This document shows, in pieces, positions 47,029-58,307 of a stretch of 64,000 bases of DNA; within the stretch, counting starts at the first letter, position 1, and every line of letters begins with the position of its first letter. The translations under genes were made by a program, and so were the position numbers. Source of the DNA: Anthoceros angustus (lineage: Eukaryota > Streptophyta > Anthocerotopsida > Anthocerotales > Anthocerotaceae). The notes beneath the pieces are model-generated. The model was not told the DNA's origin, made no database searches, and worked only from the letters and a program-made list of their open reading frames with translations. The stretch spans positions 1,426,001 through 1,490,000 of the forward strand of contig VJWM01000068.1 of NCBI GenBank assembly GCA_010909165.1, written 5' to 3'.

Positions 47029-49059
47029 TAGAAATTAGTATACCATATCCGTATGTTAATTAATCGGCACACATATGTGGCATCTGGCGCACCGTATGCT
47101 CAGCCAGATAGGGGATGGGGCTGACCGTGGCGCTCGCACGCAAGGCATCAAGCTCATTGTGGGGCTCGCCAAGCAGTGAATTGGGCTCCAGGTTACCCAC
47201 CACATTAATCTCATCAATGTCTTTAAGCGATATGCTTGGATGATGAGAATCGTGAATTCTCCCACACACATACTCGTAGGCAAAAACCCACTCCCACAAT
47301 GGCAAGCGTAATGGCTAAAAGGCTCACAACCAACCGAATGCATTGCCACACATTGGACACCCAGTTACATGTGGCCTCTATCAGTTCTGATACATCAAGT
47401 CAGATATCTCTCATCAGCGTGTTTTTTATTATGGTCCGGATGCACATATCCCATACAAATTGCACTTAGACATGAGTGTGGAAAATATGATTTGCTAATA
47501 GATCTATAACTAAATATTGTAGACTGATTATCGCGGAGTTCTAGAGTGGTAGGAGTTGATTGCTGCAAAGGAAGTCCATTTAAGAATTAGCAAACCAACG
47601 TAATCACCGTCAAGTCAACAAATAGGAATATAGTGCCTTTTCCTAGATTGAACATATCATGCTCAATTTGAGGTTGATTAATTAGATATTGTTAAGTACT
47701 TAGACTCATTGCGTTCTGCTCACTTGTGACACATTCTTGTCGTGACTACTCTTTAGTCACAAACATAACCTGCTCTCCTCCATGCTCCAAGTTCGAGATC
47801 TGTAGATGGCGGCTTCCTTTCAAAGAGTGATTGGATGGACTCCTCTAAAATGTGTTGCTTAGATGGACTCTTTTCTTTTAGACTAATTATTTTATTGATC
47901 TAATATGTATATCATTATTTAAAATAAATATATTAGATTCTAGTATTTCAAACACGTTGTATATTAGAACAATAGAAATGTGATATAATATTTTTTTTTT
48001 CAAATTGTCACTATGTATATAGGAGTTCTTTACTATGTAGTGATGTGTTTTTCCAAGATTTCTTTGGAGTTAGAATTGCTTCACATTTTGGCTAGATTTA
48101 CATTAGATAGAGAAGTTCTAGCTTCAAGAAGAGTCTAGCAAAAGTCGCATTCCTAGTCTACAAGAGACTTATGCATAGATTAAAATTCATTGAGTATGAA
48201 ATAAGGAACATGGCATACACATATGTATCCCTTCTGAAAGAAAAGATGTAGATGCTATTTGTAGAAAGGCCAAAAAGGTATCAATGTTTTTAAAATTGTT
48301 GCCGCCCATATGAAGGCACATACACAAATATATTGTTAGGATGACTTTGCTATTATGTTGGCTACAATTTTAGCAATAATTATAAGGTGTTGTTACAATA
48401 ATGCCACAAATTGGACCAAAGATTGGATCCAATCCGATTCAAAGATCTGCACATGCACATAACACACAAACAACTTTATCATATTCTTCTTATGTCTGTA
48501 ATGACTAATGCAAAAATTTAACTGATTAATATTAAAAAAATAAAATTCATCTATATAATATTTAAAAGTGGAGGAGTTAATCTTGTTTAGCTTTGATGAG
48601 ACACTTCATGTAAGCTAATTTTATACTCATTAATGCATTATAGATACTGCATTATGATCGATGTCTCTAAACCACATTCTTTATGGAGTTCATTAAGCAC
48701 ATCAGCATGCACATGCTGCCAGTTTGCTAGTCGTGCGCCCTCCTCTAACACATGTGGCATGCCCATCTGCAGAGGGCCATCGTAAACCTCAAGTCATAGC
48801 TGGGACAAAATAGGAGCATCAGAACTGGCTGTGCTGGGGCACGTACACACGAGACTCCGAGACTTGGAGAGGAACAACAGCTCCTTGTCTGTTAGCATTA
48901 GTTTCCTAGCGTGGTGTCTTGAAGTCGTGCAATGCACTTGAAGTTCGGTGTCACTAATAACCCATATTGCTCACGTTGCCGTGGTGTCCAAGAAAATGCT
49001 ACATTATCCCGAGAGGAGGATGAGGAACATACTTACCTGGGCGGGGCCTATCGGTGATC

Positions 49060-49205
49060 ATGAAGGCCGATGACCTGGGGTGGACTCCGCCATTGCACCT
49101 CGGCCGGGTCTGCTCCACTATCTACCTACGGGTAGAATAGACGTCATAATTTGTGGCAGCGGGGGCTCGCGTACGCGCGGCCCCCACCCTAATGAATCTC
49201 AAGTT
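49060..49205 (-). repeat. Dispersed repeat, copy 2
   Basis: The reverse complement resembles 2690-2822 (see that entry). It includes CGCGCGTACGCGAG and AAATTATGACGTCTATTCTA. Confidence 0.45.
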
Positions 49206-49497
49206 GGATTCGGTCTTCATCTCTGTCGTGCAGGTCATCACTTGCGAATTCAGCGAAACACTCGTCGCATCAGCTTCACCTTTTGTTGCATGTTGCGAGG
49301 CCAACGTGCCGTTGATGTTTCTTCCCGAGGTTCCTTCAGGACGAGGGTTAGACCTCGGATGACATCCATCTAGCCATCGGTGGTGGAAAGGCAGAGATGA
49401 GAACTTTTTTGATTGATGCTTTGGACGTATGTATTGAGATCGTTCAAATTGTTCATAAAAATGTAACTTCCGGCTGAAAAGGGTGAAATTCCCTTAC

Positions 49498-50184
49498 TCA
49501 CAACTTCGCTACCTCCTTCTCAGAGTCTCGGGCCAGATCCAGCACTAGCACGCTTTCAACGTGGGGCTTCAGTTCCTCCTCCACCAACTGCAGCTGGGTC
49601 GGATGGGAACTGAACTCCTCCAAGGCCGCGACCGAGCGGAATTTTACCAGGAATCCCCACTCATAGCCTTGCGCACGAGTTGAGAAATTGGAACCAGTAC
49701 TGATTTCGGAGACGAGGGCCGGGAACGATGCTTTCAACTTGCTGACCGCCTCGAGCACAGCAGCATAATCGTCTGCCTTGAACCCCTCCTTGGGCTTGAG
49801 CAGCACAATGCGGACAGCACCAAGTTCCTCTGGAGGGAGAGACCCGACCGGGGTAGTCTCCCAGTCGAAGGCTATGATGTTGTCGGAGAGGGGTAGCACA
49901 AACTTGGCCACCACATCCTTGTGTTGCGGATGCACCTGGTACGTATCCAAGCCAGCCTTGTCCCGGTACCGGCTGTGCAGAGCATGAGTGAACCCTGAGG
50001 GCACGGATTTCAGCAACGGACCTGCATTCAGCTCCAACACCACATCTAACGCCCGCAAGCCTCGCAAAGCTCCAACCAGGGCCTCGGATTTCTCTGCGGG
50101 AGTGCCTTCCTTCACCTTCAACAAAACAACATGGTCCACAGCCGTGACCGTGGCCGTGGCCGTGGACGCGCCAGCTGAGGCCAT
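49498..50184 (-). CDS. Two-domain stress-responsive A/B-barrel (Dabb) protein
   Basis: A 228-residue protein from the ATG at 50184. It has two successive Dabb (dimeric alpha/beta barrel) domains. The first starts near VDHVVLLKVKEGTPAEKSEA, the second near AVRIVLLKPKEGFKADDY, each ending in the helix and strand typical of the fold (SHPTQLQLVEEELKPHVES). The layout resembles Arabidopsis UP3, a peroxisomal two-Dabb protein. The C terminus is AKL, a peroxisomal targeting signal type 1. Upstream of the ATG the same frame stays open to 50415 with a basic, Ser-rich stretch, so a plastid transit extension from an upstream exon is an alternative. The biochemical activity of this plant group is not established. 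Confidence 0.82.
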   Translation of the reverse strand: MASAGASTATATVTAVDHVVLLKVKEGTPAEKSEALVGALRGLRALDVVLELNAGPLLKSVPSGFTHALHSRYRDKAGLDTYQVHPQHKDVVAKFVLPLSDNIIAFDWETTPVGSLPPEELGAVRIVLLKPKEGFKADDYAAVLEAVSKLKASFPALVSEISTGSNFSTRAQGYEWGFLVKFRSVAALEEFSSHPTQLQLVEEELKPHVESVLVLDLARDSEKEVAKL

Positions 50185-50760
50185 GGCTGCCAGGGACCCA
50201 CTCCGCCTCTGGAGAGGGGTTACCAGGCCTATGGCAACCCTGATGGCGTTCTGCGACGAAGGCGTGCTACACCAGCTCAACCTTTCCACGCTGCCCTGTC
50301 CTGAACCTCGGAGATGCAGTTCAATCAGCACAGAGTTGCCGTCTGCTGCAGAGTGCAGACCCAATTCCAGCGATGCAAGAGCGTGAAGCGGCAAAGACAA
50401 GGGCAGCACAAACAAAAAAACTCAAACTCCTCTGCCCATTGTGGAGACAAACCTGTGCAGGGAGCAGCTAGAGCTCGGGAATGGTAGCAGGACGCGGAGA
50501 GGCGGCTGATGCAACCCAACATGTCTCGCTTCCGCGACTTCCTTGCCTTTCCTGGCCGCGCATGGACAGTCTCTAACGCACAACCACGGACAGGACATGC
50601 AGTACCGGCAACCTAATTCTCCCCACACAAATTGCGCCGGCCGGAGCAGCAGGCACCAGACATAACTGGGTATCTCCGGTTGCCATTCAAGCTAGGCTGC
50701 AAGTCCGGAAATCTAACGAAAACACTGCAAACAGTGTGACGGAGTTTGGAGGGACGAGAG

Positions 50761-52766
50761 TCATGATCCATTGTTGAATTGCGGGCAAGCGTTAGAGAAG
50801 GTACAGAACCGGCATTTCCATAGTTCATCTTTGGGGACAAAACCAGCCTCCCTCGCACCTCTATAGTAGTGCAATTGCCACCTTAACTGCTCTTTCAACC
50901 ACTCTTGCTGATAGTAGAACTCGTCTTCCGCAATCAAAGACCGGTCAGCTTGCCATTCATACCTGTCACGGTAGAGGGTCAGTAAGCGCAGATGTACGTG
51001 GGGAAACTGCCATGGGACGAAATGGCACCGACGTGGGCAGGTTACCTACCGCAACAAAAGAGTGTCGTGTGATATGGAGAAGGCATTCAATGCGTCTTTG
51101 AACGACCTCAGAAAATCATCTAGAGTCTCAATCTGCTGAAGGCCACAAGGGTGAGGTATTAAGGACCTGCTTACTTACCGAGCACAACAAGGGGAACAGA
51201 CAGAAAGACGCTGCATTCAGTACTTACAGAGGCCTCGTAACCCACAGTAGTTTGCGCCAGTATTTGCACATCAGGTGAAAGACGTTGATTCCTATCTAAC
51301 CCAAAGAACCCGATAAATGAGTCATCTGGAAAGGGAGACGAGACCATTTGATCCCACAGTAATTTGTAGAGCATCAGCTGCATTCTGCAAGACCGTGGAT
51401 GCCATCCAAGTGCAAGTCAACGGTCTGACAATGTCCAAGCAGCCATCACCGCAGGAAGTTAACGGTAATCAACTCATCCCACCTTCCATTCCGTTTTTGA
51501 GGATCGGCCGGAGTTGTGGGTCTCACTCGAGTCTTCGTGTCTACTATCAATGGACGGAAGGCGTCATTTCTCTCACATAAGCGTAACTCATCGATGATCC
51601 CCACCACCCATGCGTCTTCTACCAGGCCCATCCTGCAAGAATAATCAAGTTAAGCTACACCTAACATGCCCCTTACAGGAGACATGCCCGTGAAGGGCAT
51701 CGCTTCATTTAGTTAGCATCTTCTTCAAGACATCCTTCATCATGCTTTTCAGTTACGTCCTGAAGAAAGTGAGAGAAAACCTACACAGGAAGTTCACGGG
51801 TCAAGCCTTCTAAGATAAGCTGTTGAGCCCCAACCAGGAAGTTCAATAATCGCACTGCATATGCATCTTCCTTCGTCTCTGTTGTCATCGCCACTTTCGT
51901 GACCACCTACATGATGGACAGGCAGCAAAGTCACTATGGATACAAGCCATTTCCTCAACCGTATCTGCCCTAGACCATTCGTCTAGCATCTCCGAGGCAA
52001 TGGCTCACCTCAAGCTCCAGCTCTGTGTGACGAGCTGATCCTGCTTTCATGGCCGCAGTTTTACCTGGTTTGCCTTTGATTAAGGAGAATTCCACCTGCT
52101 TCTCACACCATTCCTACAGAATGTGGAAGGGAGACATTATTGACATGAGAGCAACCGCAAGCATATGAGACTAACCCCTCAGAAGACAAACACACGAAGG
52201 AATCGGCATACCAATGCGGTGAAGTCAGTGACTGCCAGACCACTTTGCAAGCGCCTTCGAAGAACTTTTGCCACCCTCACTCGGTCAGCATCTTCGTTCT
52301 CATCCTCGACCGGCTTGGCCTTAGAGAAGACATCTTCTATATCCCCAACACTTCCATTTGCTGCCGTCAAACTTCCAACAACAGCGGCACCCATGGTAGC
52401 GGAGTTGGATCCAGAAAGGTCATCAACAGCTGACTTGATATCCGTGGCGGCTGACTCCTCATGGCCTTCACTGGAACGAGAGGAAAAAGTCCACTTCGCC
52501 CCATCAGCAGCAACTGTTCTTGAACACTTGAGCAGCTTTGGCTGGCGGTCTGGAGTAGGACCACAGAAAAGGGGAAGGTGTTGAGAAGTGGGAAAAAAAC
52601 CTGTAGCGGACGAGGAAGCCAACAATGGGCCCTTCTCTGGATACACAGCAGCAGGCACATGGCGAGCCACAGGGACCTGTAAGAAAGCAGCCTCTATTGC
52701 TGCCATTTCATCTTCGTCTACCAGTTCAAATGGGATGTCAGTGAAAAGTATGCCATCAACCCCCAT
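50761..52766 (-). CDS. EXO5: Exonuclease V (EXO5), iron-sulphur DNA exonuclease
   Basis: Single-strand DNA exonuclease of the RecB/Cas4-like PD-(D/E)XK superfamily, working in DNA repair. Seven exons: 52766-52212, 52113-52009, 51906-51785, 51632-51483, 51384-51228, 51132-51050 and 50962-50761. All introns are GT-AG and phases fit, giving 457 residues. The N terminus has the family motif DIPFELVDEDEMAAIEAAF. The first iron-sulphur Cys is in EWCEKQVEF. The nuclease core shows TRELPVMGLVEDAWVVGIID, then LIVDTKTR (catalytic Asp and Lys). The last three cluster Cys are in LWKCRFCTFSNACPQ. The ATG at 52766 is the first in frame. It is divergent from the next gene (start 53499), with 732 bp between. 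A Ser/Ala-rich insert of ~100 residues lies between the N terminus and the core. Confidence 0.93.
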
Positions 52767-53498
52767 ACAGGACACTTGTGGTGACCAATGCGGTACGTGT
52801 GACAAGTTTGGGTACAATCATGTCTGATGCTGAGACAAAAGTTGAAGATTTCTAGTCGTAGACTTCAGGGAGTGCAACAGTCTTGCCTCCTGCCAACCAG
52901 AACCTCTGAAACTCTTCACTGCTACCAGCGATTCCACGAAAACGTTGTCCCACTGCTGTTCAACCCACTGCGCTTATGTTATGCTGCAGAAGAAGGAGAA
53001 GAGGTTCACACGAAAACTTAGAACAATGCAATCCCAGTCACCTGACTGCAGAGCCAGCCGCAATCTGGAAGCGGAAAATATCCTGCAGGCCATCGGTATC
53101 GCCTCATACACGCAATTGCTGCCACAGGTTGAAGCAGTCGTTGCCCACGATTTTGCCAGAGATTATGACAATTTTGACCACCATTCCCAGATGCTGCGGT
53201 GAAGGCAAGTGCGGATTTCCAGAGTCTCAGAGTGTAAGCGGTTGCGGGGTGCAATCCGCTGACGTTCTAATGCGGTGAACCGCCTTGACCTAAACCCTAA
53301 ACCTTGATGCGCTGGTGGTATAACGCCTCGATCGCAGCGGGGGTTTGGCTGGCACATGGCCAGCCTGTTGTTGTCGGGTTGGTCTTGGATTTCTAGTCCT
53401 CTAAATCAAATCTGATCTGCTGAGGAGCCCAAAGCCATGTTAAAGCACGGTCAACATGATGCCAGATCGCAGAAGAAGTGAAGGATTGCAGAGCAGGT
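52767..53498. promoter_or_regulatory. Shared intergenic region of EXO5 and the membrane-protein gene
   Basis: A 732-bp region between two divergent start codons. No clear TATA box. It must contain both 5' UTRs. Confidence 0.4.
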
Positions 53499-54931
53499 AT
53501 GATAAGGAGAAGCTTGATTCCGGTGCAACGGCTGTCGAGGATGCATCTGGCAGCTGTTCGGAGGGCATCCGGAGCAGCAGAGAGTGGACAGATTTCTACC
53601 TCACCGAAGGCCACTCCTCAGCAGGAGTGGGAAGCAGCAGCCAGGGAAGACCGGCTGGACTTCACGACTGCAGCCAAATTGCTGTTTTCTGAGCAAGCCA
53701 GGCCGAAGAAATTTGGGTGAGCTTGACATCCCTTCTCCGAATGGTTTATCTCCTTCAACACATTTTGATGCATGCTCAGATCCGTTGAGGTGACTGTGGC
53801 AGGTTTTGTTTGTGGTATTGAAGATTTTTCTTCTGTCGGATTTGAGCAGGATTGACTTCCACATTGTGCAGTTCATCTTAGCATGCTTGCCTTCTCTCGG
53901 TAAAGCCCCGAACTTGGTTGCTTCGCATACAAAATCTGTGGCCTTTTTCCGACTGTTGATCGGGGTGTCCCTGATTGTGTCTGCAGCTGTGTATCTGGTT
54001 GCTATGTACGCACGGTCTGAGATGCGAAAGCTTGAAAAGGTGAGCAGCAACTGCAGAAAAGCATCTTGGAAGTGCAGTTTTGGAACCACAACTTAATGTC
54101 GGACTCCTGTGTCTGCACTTGGACCAACTCTACTGTTTGCTGGAGCAGGACAAGGAACGCCTAGCTATTGAGCAGGCGAAGCGGAAGCCATCTCGAACCG
54201 ATGTGGAGCTTTCAAAGATCATAGCACGGTTGGAGACTATCGAGGGGGTGGTCCAGGAGTTGCAAGGTGACGCATCGAAACCTGTAGAAGTCCCTGTCAA
54301 GGAAGCAGAGTCGGCCCAGACTCATGGCGATCGGGGCTCCAAGGAGTTGAACCAGGGACCCCAGAATAAAGAAAGTCTCGCACCAGACGTCGAGAAGGAG
54401 AAATGTGTAGCAGGTTCTACTCAGAAACAAGTGACGTCTGACTCGCAGAATGATGCAGCTCATGAGAGCAGAGTGAGTGGACGACCAACGTTTGGATGTG
54501 GAAGGGAGGAGACATCTACCTCGAAGGAGGATCCACCCGATGCTAACAGAATCAGTGGACAAGACAGTGTTACCAGAAGAAGGGAGGAAACATCCTCCCG
54601 TCAGAAGGAAGCATCCGATGAGATTAGAATTAGTGGACCACGAAAAGACGGAAAGGAGGAGGCATCTTCCGGGCAGACGGGGGGTACACAGCCAAGAGGT
54701 AGAGGGGAGGAGGCCAGGAGCCCAGAGAGGAGGTATGAGGCGGAATATGGAGGGCAGAGCACGAGAAGACCTGGTTACTTCAAGTGGCCCTGGACCGGAA
54801 TCAGGAAGGCTGTGACTCAAACAGAAACTCTTGCAGCGCCAGGGTCTGTGGGTGAGCAGGGAGAGGCTGTAGCTGGTGGTGCTAGTTCAAGGAATAGTCA
54901 GGAAGCTGTAATGTCTGGTAATTCACAGTAA
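53499..54931 (+). CDS. Single-span membrane protein, probably organellar
   Basis: Four exons: 53499-53716, 53850-53899, 53987-54039 and 54149-54931, all GT-AG, giving 367 residues. The N terminus is Arg/Ser-rich without acidic residues, like a mitochondrial presequence. A conserved block follows: QEWEAAAREDRLDFTTAAKL, then KKFGIDFHIVQF and the short hydrophobic span LACLPSLAVYLVAMYARSEM, then the helix DKERLAIEQAKRKPSRTDVE. This resembles a small plant protein family of unknown function (annotated 'furry' in Arabidopsis, from memory). The remaining ~220 residues form a charged, low-complexity tail with repeated REE-S/DE-RISG segments and no domain, longer than in the family I recall. The 87-nt second intron (53900-53986) is a multiple of three without stops, so intron retention would insert 29 residues next to the membrane span. 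Confidence 0.62.
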
Positions 54932-55285
54932 TCGAATGAAAAAGCAGTCTGGAGTGCGCCGGAGTTTGCCAAACAATGGTACGTGGGAAAATGGACAACG
55001 ACGACACTTATCCCTCGGATAAAAGGGCGTTTTGGAGAAATCTGTTGTGATCCCAGTAAAGAATCATTCCATGGTGAAAAGGCTGAAAGGACTACCAATG
55101 AGATGAATCGAGTTGCTTGACGCAATCAAGGCGAGGGCTTGACCACGACGTGATCAATAAGGTACAGAGGTGCAGAGCTGTTTGGACAATTACACATGTT
55201 TGAAAATGTACATTTGGCTGGCATTGGACACAGCCGGAGTCCCTACAGCACCCCAAAATGCACAAGCTGGATGATCAACAAGTCT

Positions 55286-56000
55286 TTACTCGTTGAAGTA
55301 GCCATCCTTCCTGCCCTTGAAGCCGATTTGGCCGAAGGTGAGGACGATGAAGAGACCAAGGTGCCATGTGACCAACCACAACCTGAACAATAATGGCACG
55401 CAAAGATTACACAACCACCAACGCGGCTCCCAAGCAACACCAACGTTCCAGACACAGGTAGGAATTACCAGAATGGAGAGGTAAGGGCTGGGCCAGTTGG
55501 CCAGTGAGCCAGCTCGGGGCCGATACTGTTGAAGAAGAGCCCTGACAGACTATCGCCGTTGATAATGGGCAGACTGGAGGGCGCAATCCAGCCGATGAGG
55601 CCGAACCCGACGACGGACAGGTCCTTTCTCAACCAGTCCCTGTTGAAGCTGCAGGCCAAACACGTACGTCACGTCGGGAGGATGCAAACTCACTCAGGCT
55701 CCAATGCAGCTACAAAAAAGCACTGCCAGCCCACTAACCAGGTAACCCGCGACATGCCGGCATCAGACTGCATAGGAGCTACCAATGCCCTGTCTCCGGC
55801 AACGAACGCTGCAGCCACAGAAGCCGAGCACCTCATCAACATCCAGCATTCTCACCTTGCTCACATTGCTGCCAAGTAGCAGGCCCGACAAGCTCACCTG
55901 AGCTGAGCTGCAGCTTGGAGCGGGACGGTCTCCTGACGGACAGGGTGGAGCCTCCGAGTCCGGCCACAGGGCTCACGGCAGCAGCGGCCATTGTCGCCAT
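55286..56000 (-). CDS. PSAO: Photosystem I subunit O (PsaO)
   Basis: PsaO sits in the thylakoid membrane at the side of photosystem I where LHCII docks during state transitions. Four exons are inferred: 56000-55898 (transit peptide, MATMAAAAVSPVAGLGGS...), a 16-nt micro-exon 55709-55694, 55648-55469 and 55382-55286, giving 131 residues. The mature protein shows FNRDWLRKDLSVVGFGLIGW, APSSLPIINGDSLSGLFF, SIGPELAHWPTGPALTSPFW and WLVTWHLGLFIVLTFGQIGF, ending YFNE. These match the PsaO family closely. The micro-exon is needed because exon 1 ends in phase 1 and exon 3 must be entered in phase 2; it has AG and GT borders but its downstream intron would be only 45 nt. The gene converges on the membrane-protein gene, with 354 bp between stops. 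Confidence 0.92.
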
Positions 56001-56422
56001 CCCGTCGCTTCGATGAAATGCAGCGGAAATGAAGACGGCGGTCCTCAGGTGGTCGAGCGACTGCTACAGGTCGGGACAGAGCCTTGGTAGAGGCGCGCGT
56101 GAGGCCGGGTTTGAGTAACAAGGCCCGCAGACGACGGGCTTCCAGCCAATTGCGCGATCCCCTTCTGGATATGTGGCCCGCGGCTATTGGTGCCGGATAA
56201 TTGCAAGGGATAGGCCTCACGCCCTCTATTTTTCTCGAAGGGGGAAATATTGCAGGATGATTGAATGGCAATGGCTGGGGCGCAGACTGTGAAAATCCTA
56301 AAAGCATGTGGAGGAGAGTCATGGGTTATGAAAAATCATCTACTGCGTAGTGTCATATATTCGTTGATATGTCTTAGGATAGATGATCTATTAGTATCTA
56401 TCCCCTCGAGACTCATGGGGCT

Positions 56423-56647
56423 ATGGGCAAGGACTTCTCTAGGTTAATTAAGGAGTGTGCAAAAGCGTATGACAGCCATAGGAATTGGAGGGGCCTCCCC
56501 CTTTCCTCCGTGGTGGCTTTCTTTCGCCAGCAGGTTTCTATAGCTCTGCAGAAAGCGCTGGCTAATGCTGTTTATAGGACGGCTACAAGCGCAGGACAAA
56601 CGGCTTCTTCGGCACCGATGGTAGGTAGGCCCTTTATCATCCCCTGA
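56423..56647 (+). other. Open frame of 74 codons, unrecognised
   Basis: Reads a protein-like sequence with MGKDFSRLIKECAKAYDSHR and FFRQQVSIALQKALANAVYR. It is preceded and followed by sequence without obvious partner exons, and lies at the edge of the second AT-rich island. It may be a remnant exon. Confidence 0.25.
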
Positions 56648-56661
56648 TCACGATATCATTG

Positions 56662-56792
56662 GTGCAGTAGGTAGTTATGGGAAAGGCATTCGAGGGGACT
56701 AGGACTTCCCTTTTTACTATTAGCCCTTCTTGGGTTGTTCCTCCTCGGACTCCAGGGGTAGATGGGATTCCCCATCTCGCCTATTAATAACG
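56662..56792 (+). repeat. Island-associated motif, copy 2
   Basis: Begins CAGTAGGTAGTTATGGGAAA and continues through CTTCTTGGGTTG, GGGGTAGATGGGATTCCCCA and CTATTAATAACG. It is collinear with 45034-45175. Confidence 0.5.
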
Positions 56793-57306
56793 TCTACTCT
56801 TCTATCTATTAAGTAGCTTCACATAATTGTTGATGTGTCAGAGATGCTTAAAAATATGGAGGAATCCATCGTTACTATATTTTTGGAACATTGTTAGCAC
56901 TTCCACAACAGTCTTATTCTCTCGAAGAGTAGAACGAGAGAACAAACCGATCACTGTACAAGTACATGGTCCTTGAGTAAAATAGTGTCTTGCTTATTCA
57001 GCATGGAAAACATGTCAAATATGATTGACTTCTAATATTATAATATAAAAGTAAATTTATAAGGATATACTTAAAGAATACACATTGTGGAATATATGTA
57101 CATTAGTGTACGGGTCAAGTATCTTAATGTTCTTGAGAAACGGAGAGAAAATATATATTATATTATTTTTAAAATAAAGAGATAATGATACATTAATATC
57201 TTACATATAGTAGATATATATTTATTTGGGTTCGTACATATTGGGAGATGCCTATAGCAAATGCAAGTAAGCTTCAAGTACAAGAAATAGAACCAGAGGG
57301 TTAGCA

Positions 57307-57789
57307 ATGTTATTCAAGTTGTATTGTCTCACATCATTTATAGTCTTCTATAGCACACTCATTTTTGCCGAACTACTTGATATGAGTACACTTGGTCATA
57401 CTTATGAAAAACATGAATGTAGTCCAATATTGGCTAATCGTGACTTATGGATTCAAGTTGAAACAAGGACAGAACACGTCATTGGATGGACGGCTGGTAG
57501 ATGGCCTCCCACACATTTAGTAGTATCATCAAAAAATATCATAGCTTCAGCTAATTGTTTCGGTTTGCAAAGCTATTTCTATGACTCTCCAACATTCTCA
57601 CCCTCCGATCTAAGAAAAGCAAAAGCAGCATGTTACTCATGCCTAAGTTTCATAAGGTCTAAGCTTTTAGCAGTGGAATTCTGTTACAACAAGTTGTTAG
57701 GAAGATATGCTTCAACACAATGCGTACTAACATATGAACTTTTTCCACTTGGTAATGGTCGTGATGTTTGTCCATTACCATGGCCCTAA
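57307..57789 (+). CDS. Secreted DUF26 (Gnk2-type) cysteine-rich protein 2
   Basis: A 160-residue intronless protein with a signal peptide (residues 1-20, FIVFYSTLIFA). Mature cysteines are Cys38, Cys84, Cys109, Cys112, Cys126, Cys139 and an extra Cys155 near the C terminus. The region KAKAACYSCLSFIRSKLL and GRYASTQCVLTYELFP fits the C-X2-C helix and final Cys strand of the DUF26/Gnk2 fold. Spacing C112-C126-C139 is close to that of the first DUF26 protein (C112-C129-C142), but overall identity is low. Cys84 to Cys109 is longer than the family norm. No kinase or membrane anchor. It is likely an apoplastic protein of unknown activity. A TATATATTT sequence near 57215 could be the TATA box. Confidence 0.68.
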   Translation: MLFKLYCLTSFIVFYSTLIFAELLDMSTLGHTYEKHECSPILANRDLWIQVETRTEHVIGWTAGRWPPTHLVVSSKNIIASANCFGLQSYFYDSPTFSPSDLRKAKAACYSCLSFIRSKLLAVEFCYNKLLGRYASTQCVLTYELFPLGNGRDVCPLPWP

Positions 57790-57920
57790 AATATTGTTGT
57801 AGTGGAATTTTGTTACAACAAGTTGTTACGAAGATATGCTTCAACACAATGCGTATTAACATATGAACTTTTTCCACTTGGTAATGGTCGTGATGTTTGT
57901 CCATTACCATGGCCCTAAAA
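57790..57920 (+). pseudogene. Duplicated 3' end of the second DUF26 gene
   Basis: 57798-57920 repeats about 123 bp of the end of the gene (57669-57795) with only a few changes. The duplicated piece encodes the last ~37 residues from VEFCYNKLL to PLPWP, again ends in a TAA stop, and has no start of its own. Confidence 0.85.
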
Positions 57921-58307
57921 TATTGTTCTTCCTATAGGGTTATCTCATATCATATTAATGAATCATGTTTATCATCAACCACTAGAAGACGTGACAATGA
58001 CTGAAGTAAGAGTCTTTTATGTTATGCTTTCCTTGTCGGAAAAATATATCATGTTTGGATAATAAGAATAAAGATTTAGAAAGAAAAAAACTAAACAAGA
58101 ATAATGTATTCACAATTTTTGCACGTTGTTATTACATTTGAGGAAGTAGACAACATCACGTTTGTTTTTATTAAAACTTTTATTTATTAAAAATAATAAA
58201 AAGTAAGCACAAGATGGAACAATCCCTAGATGGGCTGTATATTTTATTGAGGGAAAAAGACGATGGAAAAAAAACTCATCCAGTAGGGGATAACCAAGGT
58301 GGACCCC

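Larger units (their letters stand above)
43481..49060. other. AT-rich island 1
   Basis: Composition drops abruptly to AT-rich for about 5.5 kb, between GC-rich flanks. Apart from the DUF26 gene at 44277-44738 it contains short tandem repeats, a 14-bp minisatellite and unrecognised short frames. A 45-bp tandem pair (AACTTGTAAGACCTGAAAGT, then AGATGATCC) lies at 44046-44135. Confidence 0.6.

Noticed and set aside
50185-50415. N-terminal extension of the Dabb protein to 50415
   Set aside because: The extension has no ATG at its start and begins at a TTG; kept only as a possible transit peptide from an upstream exon.
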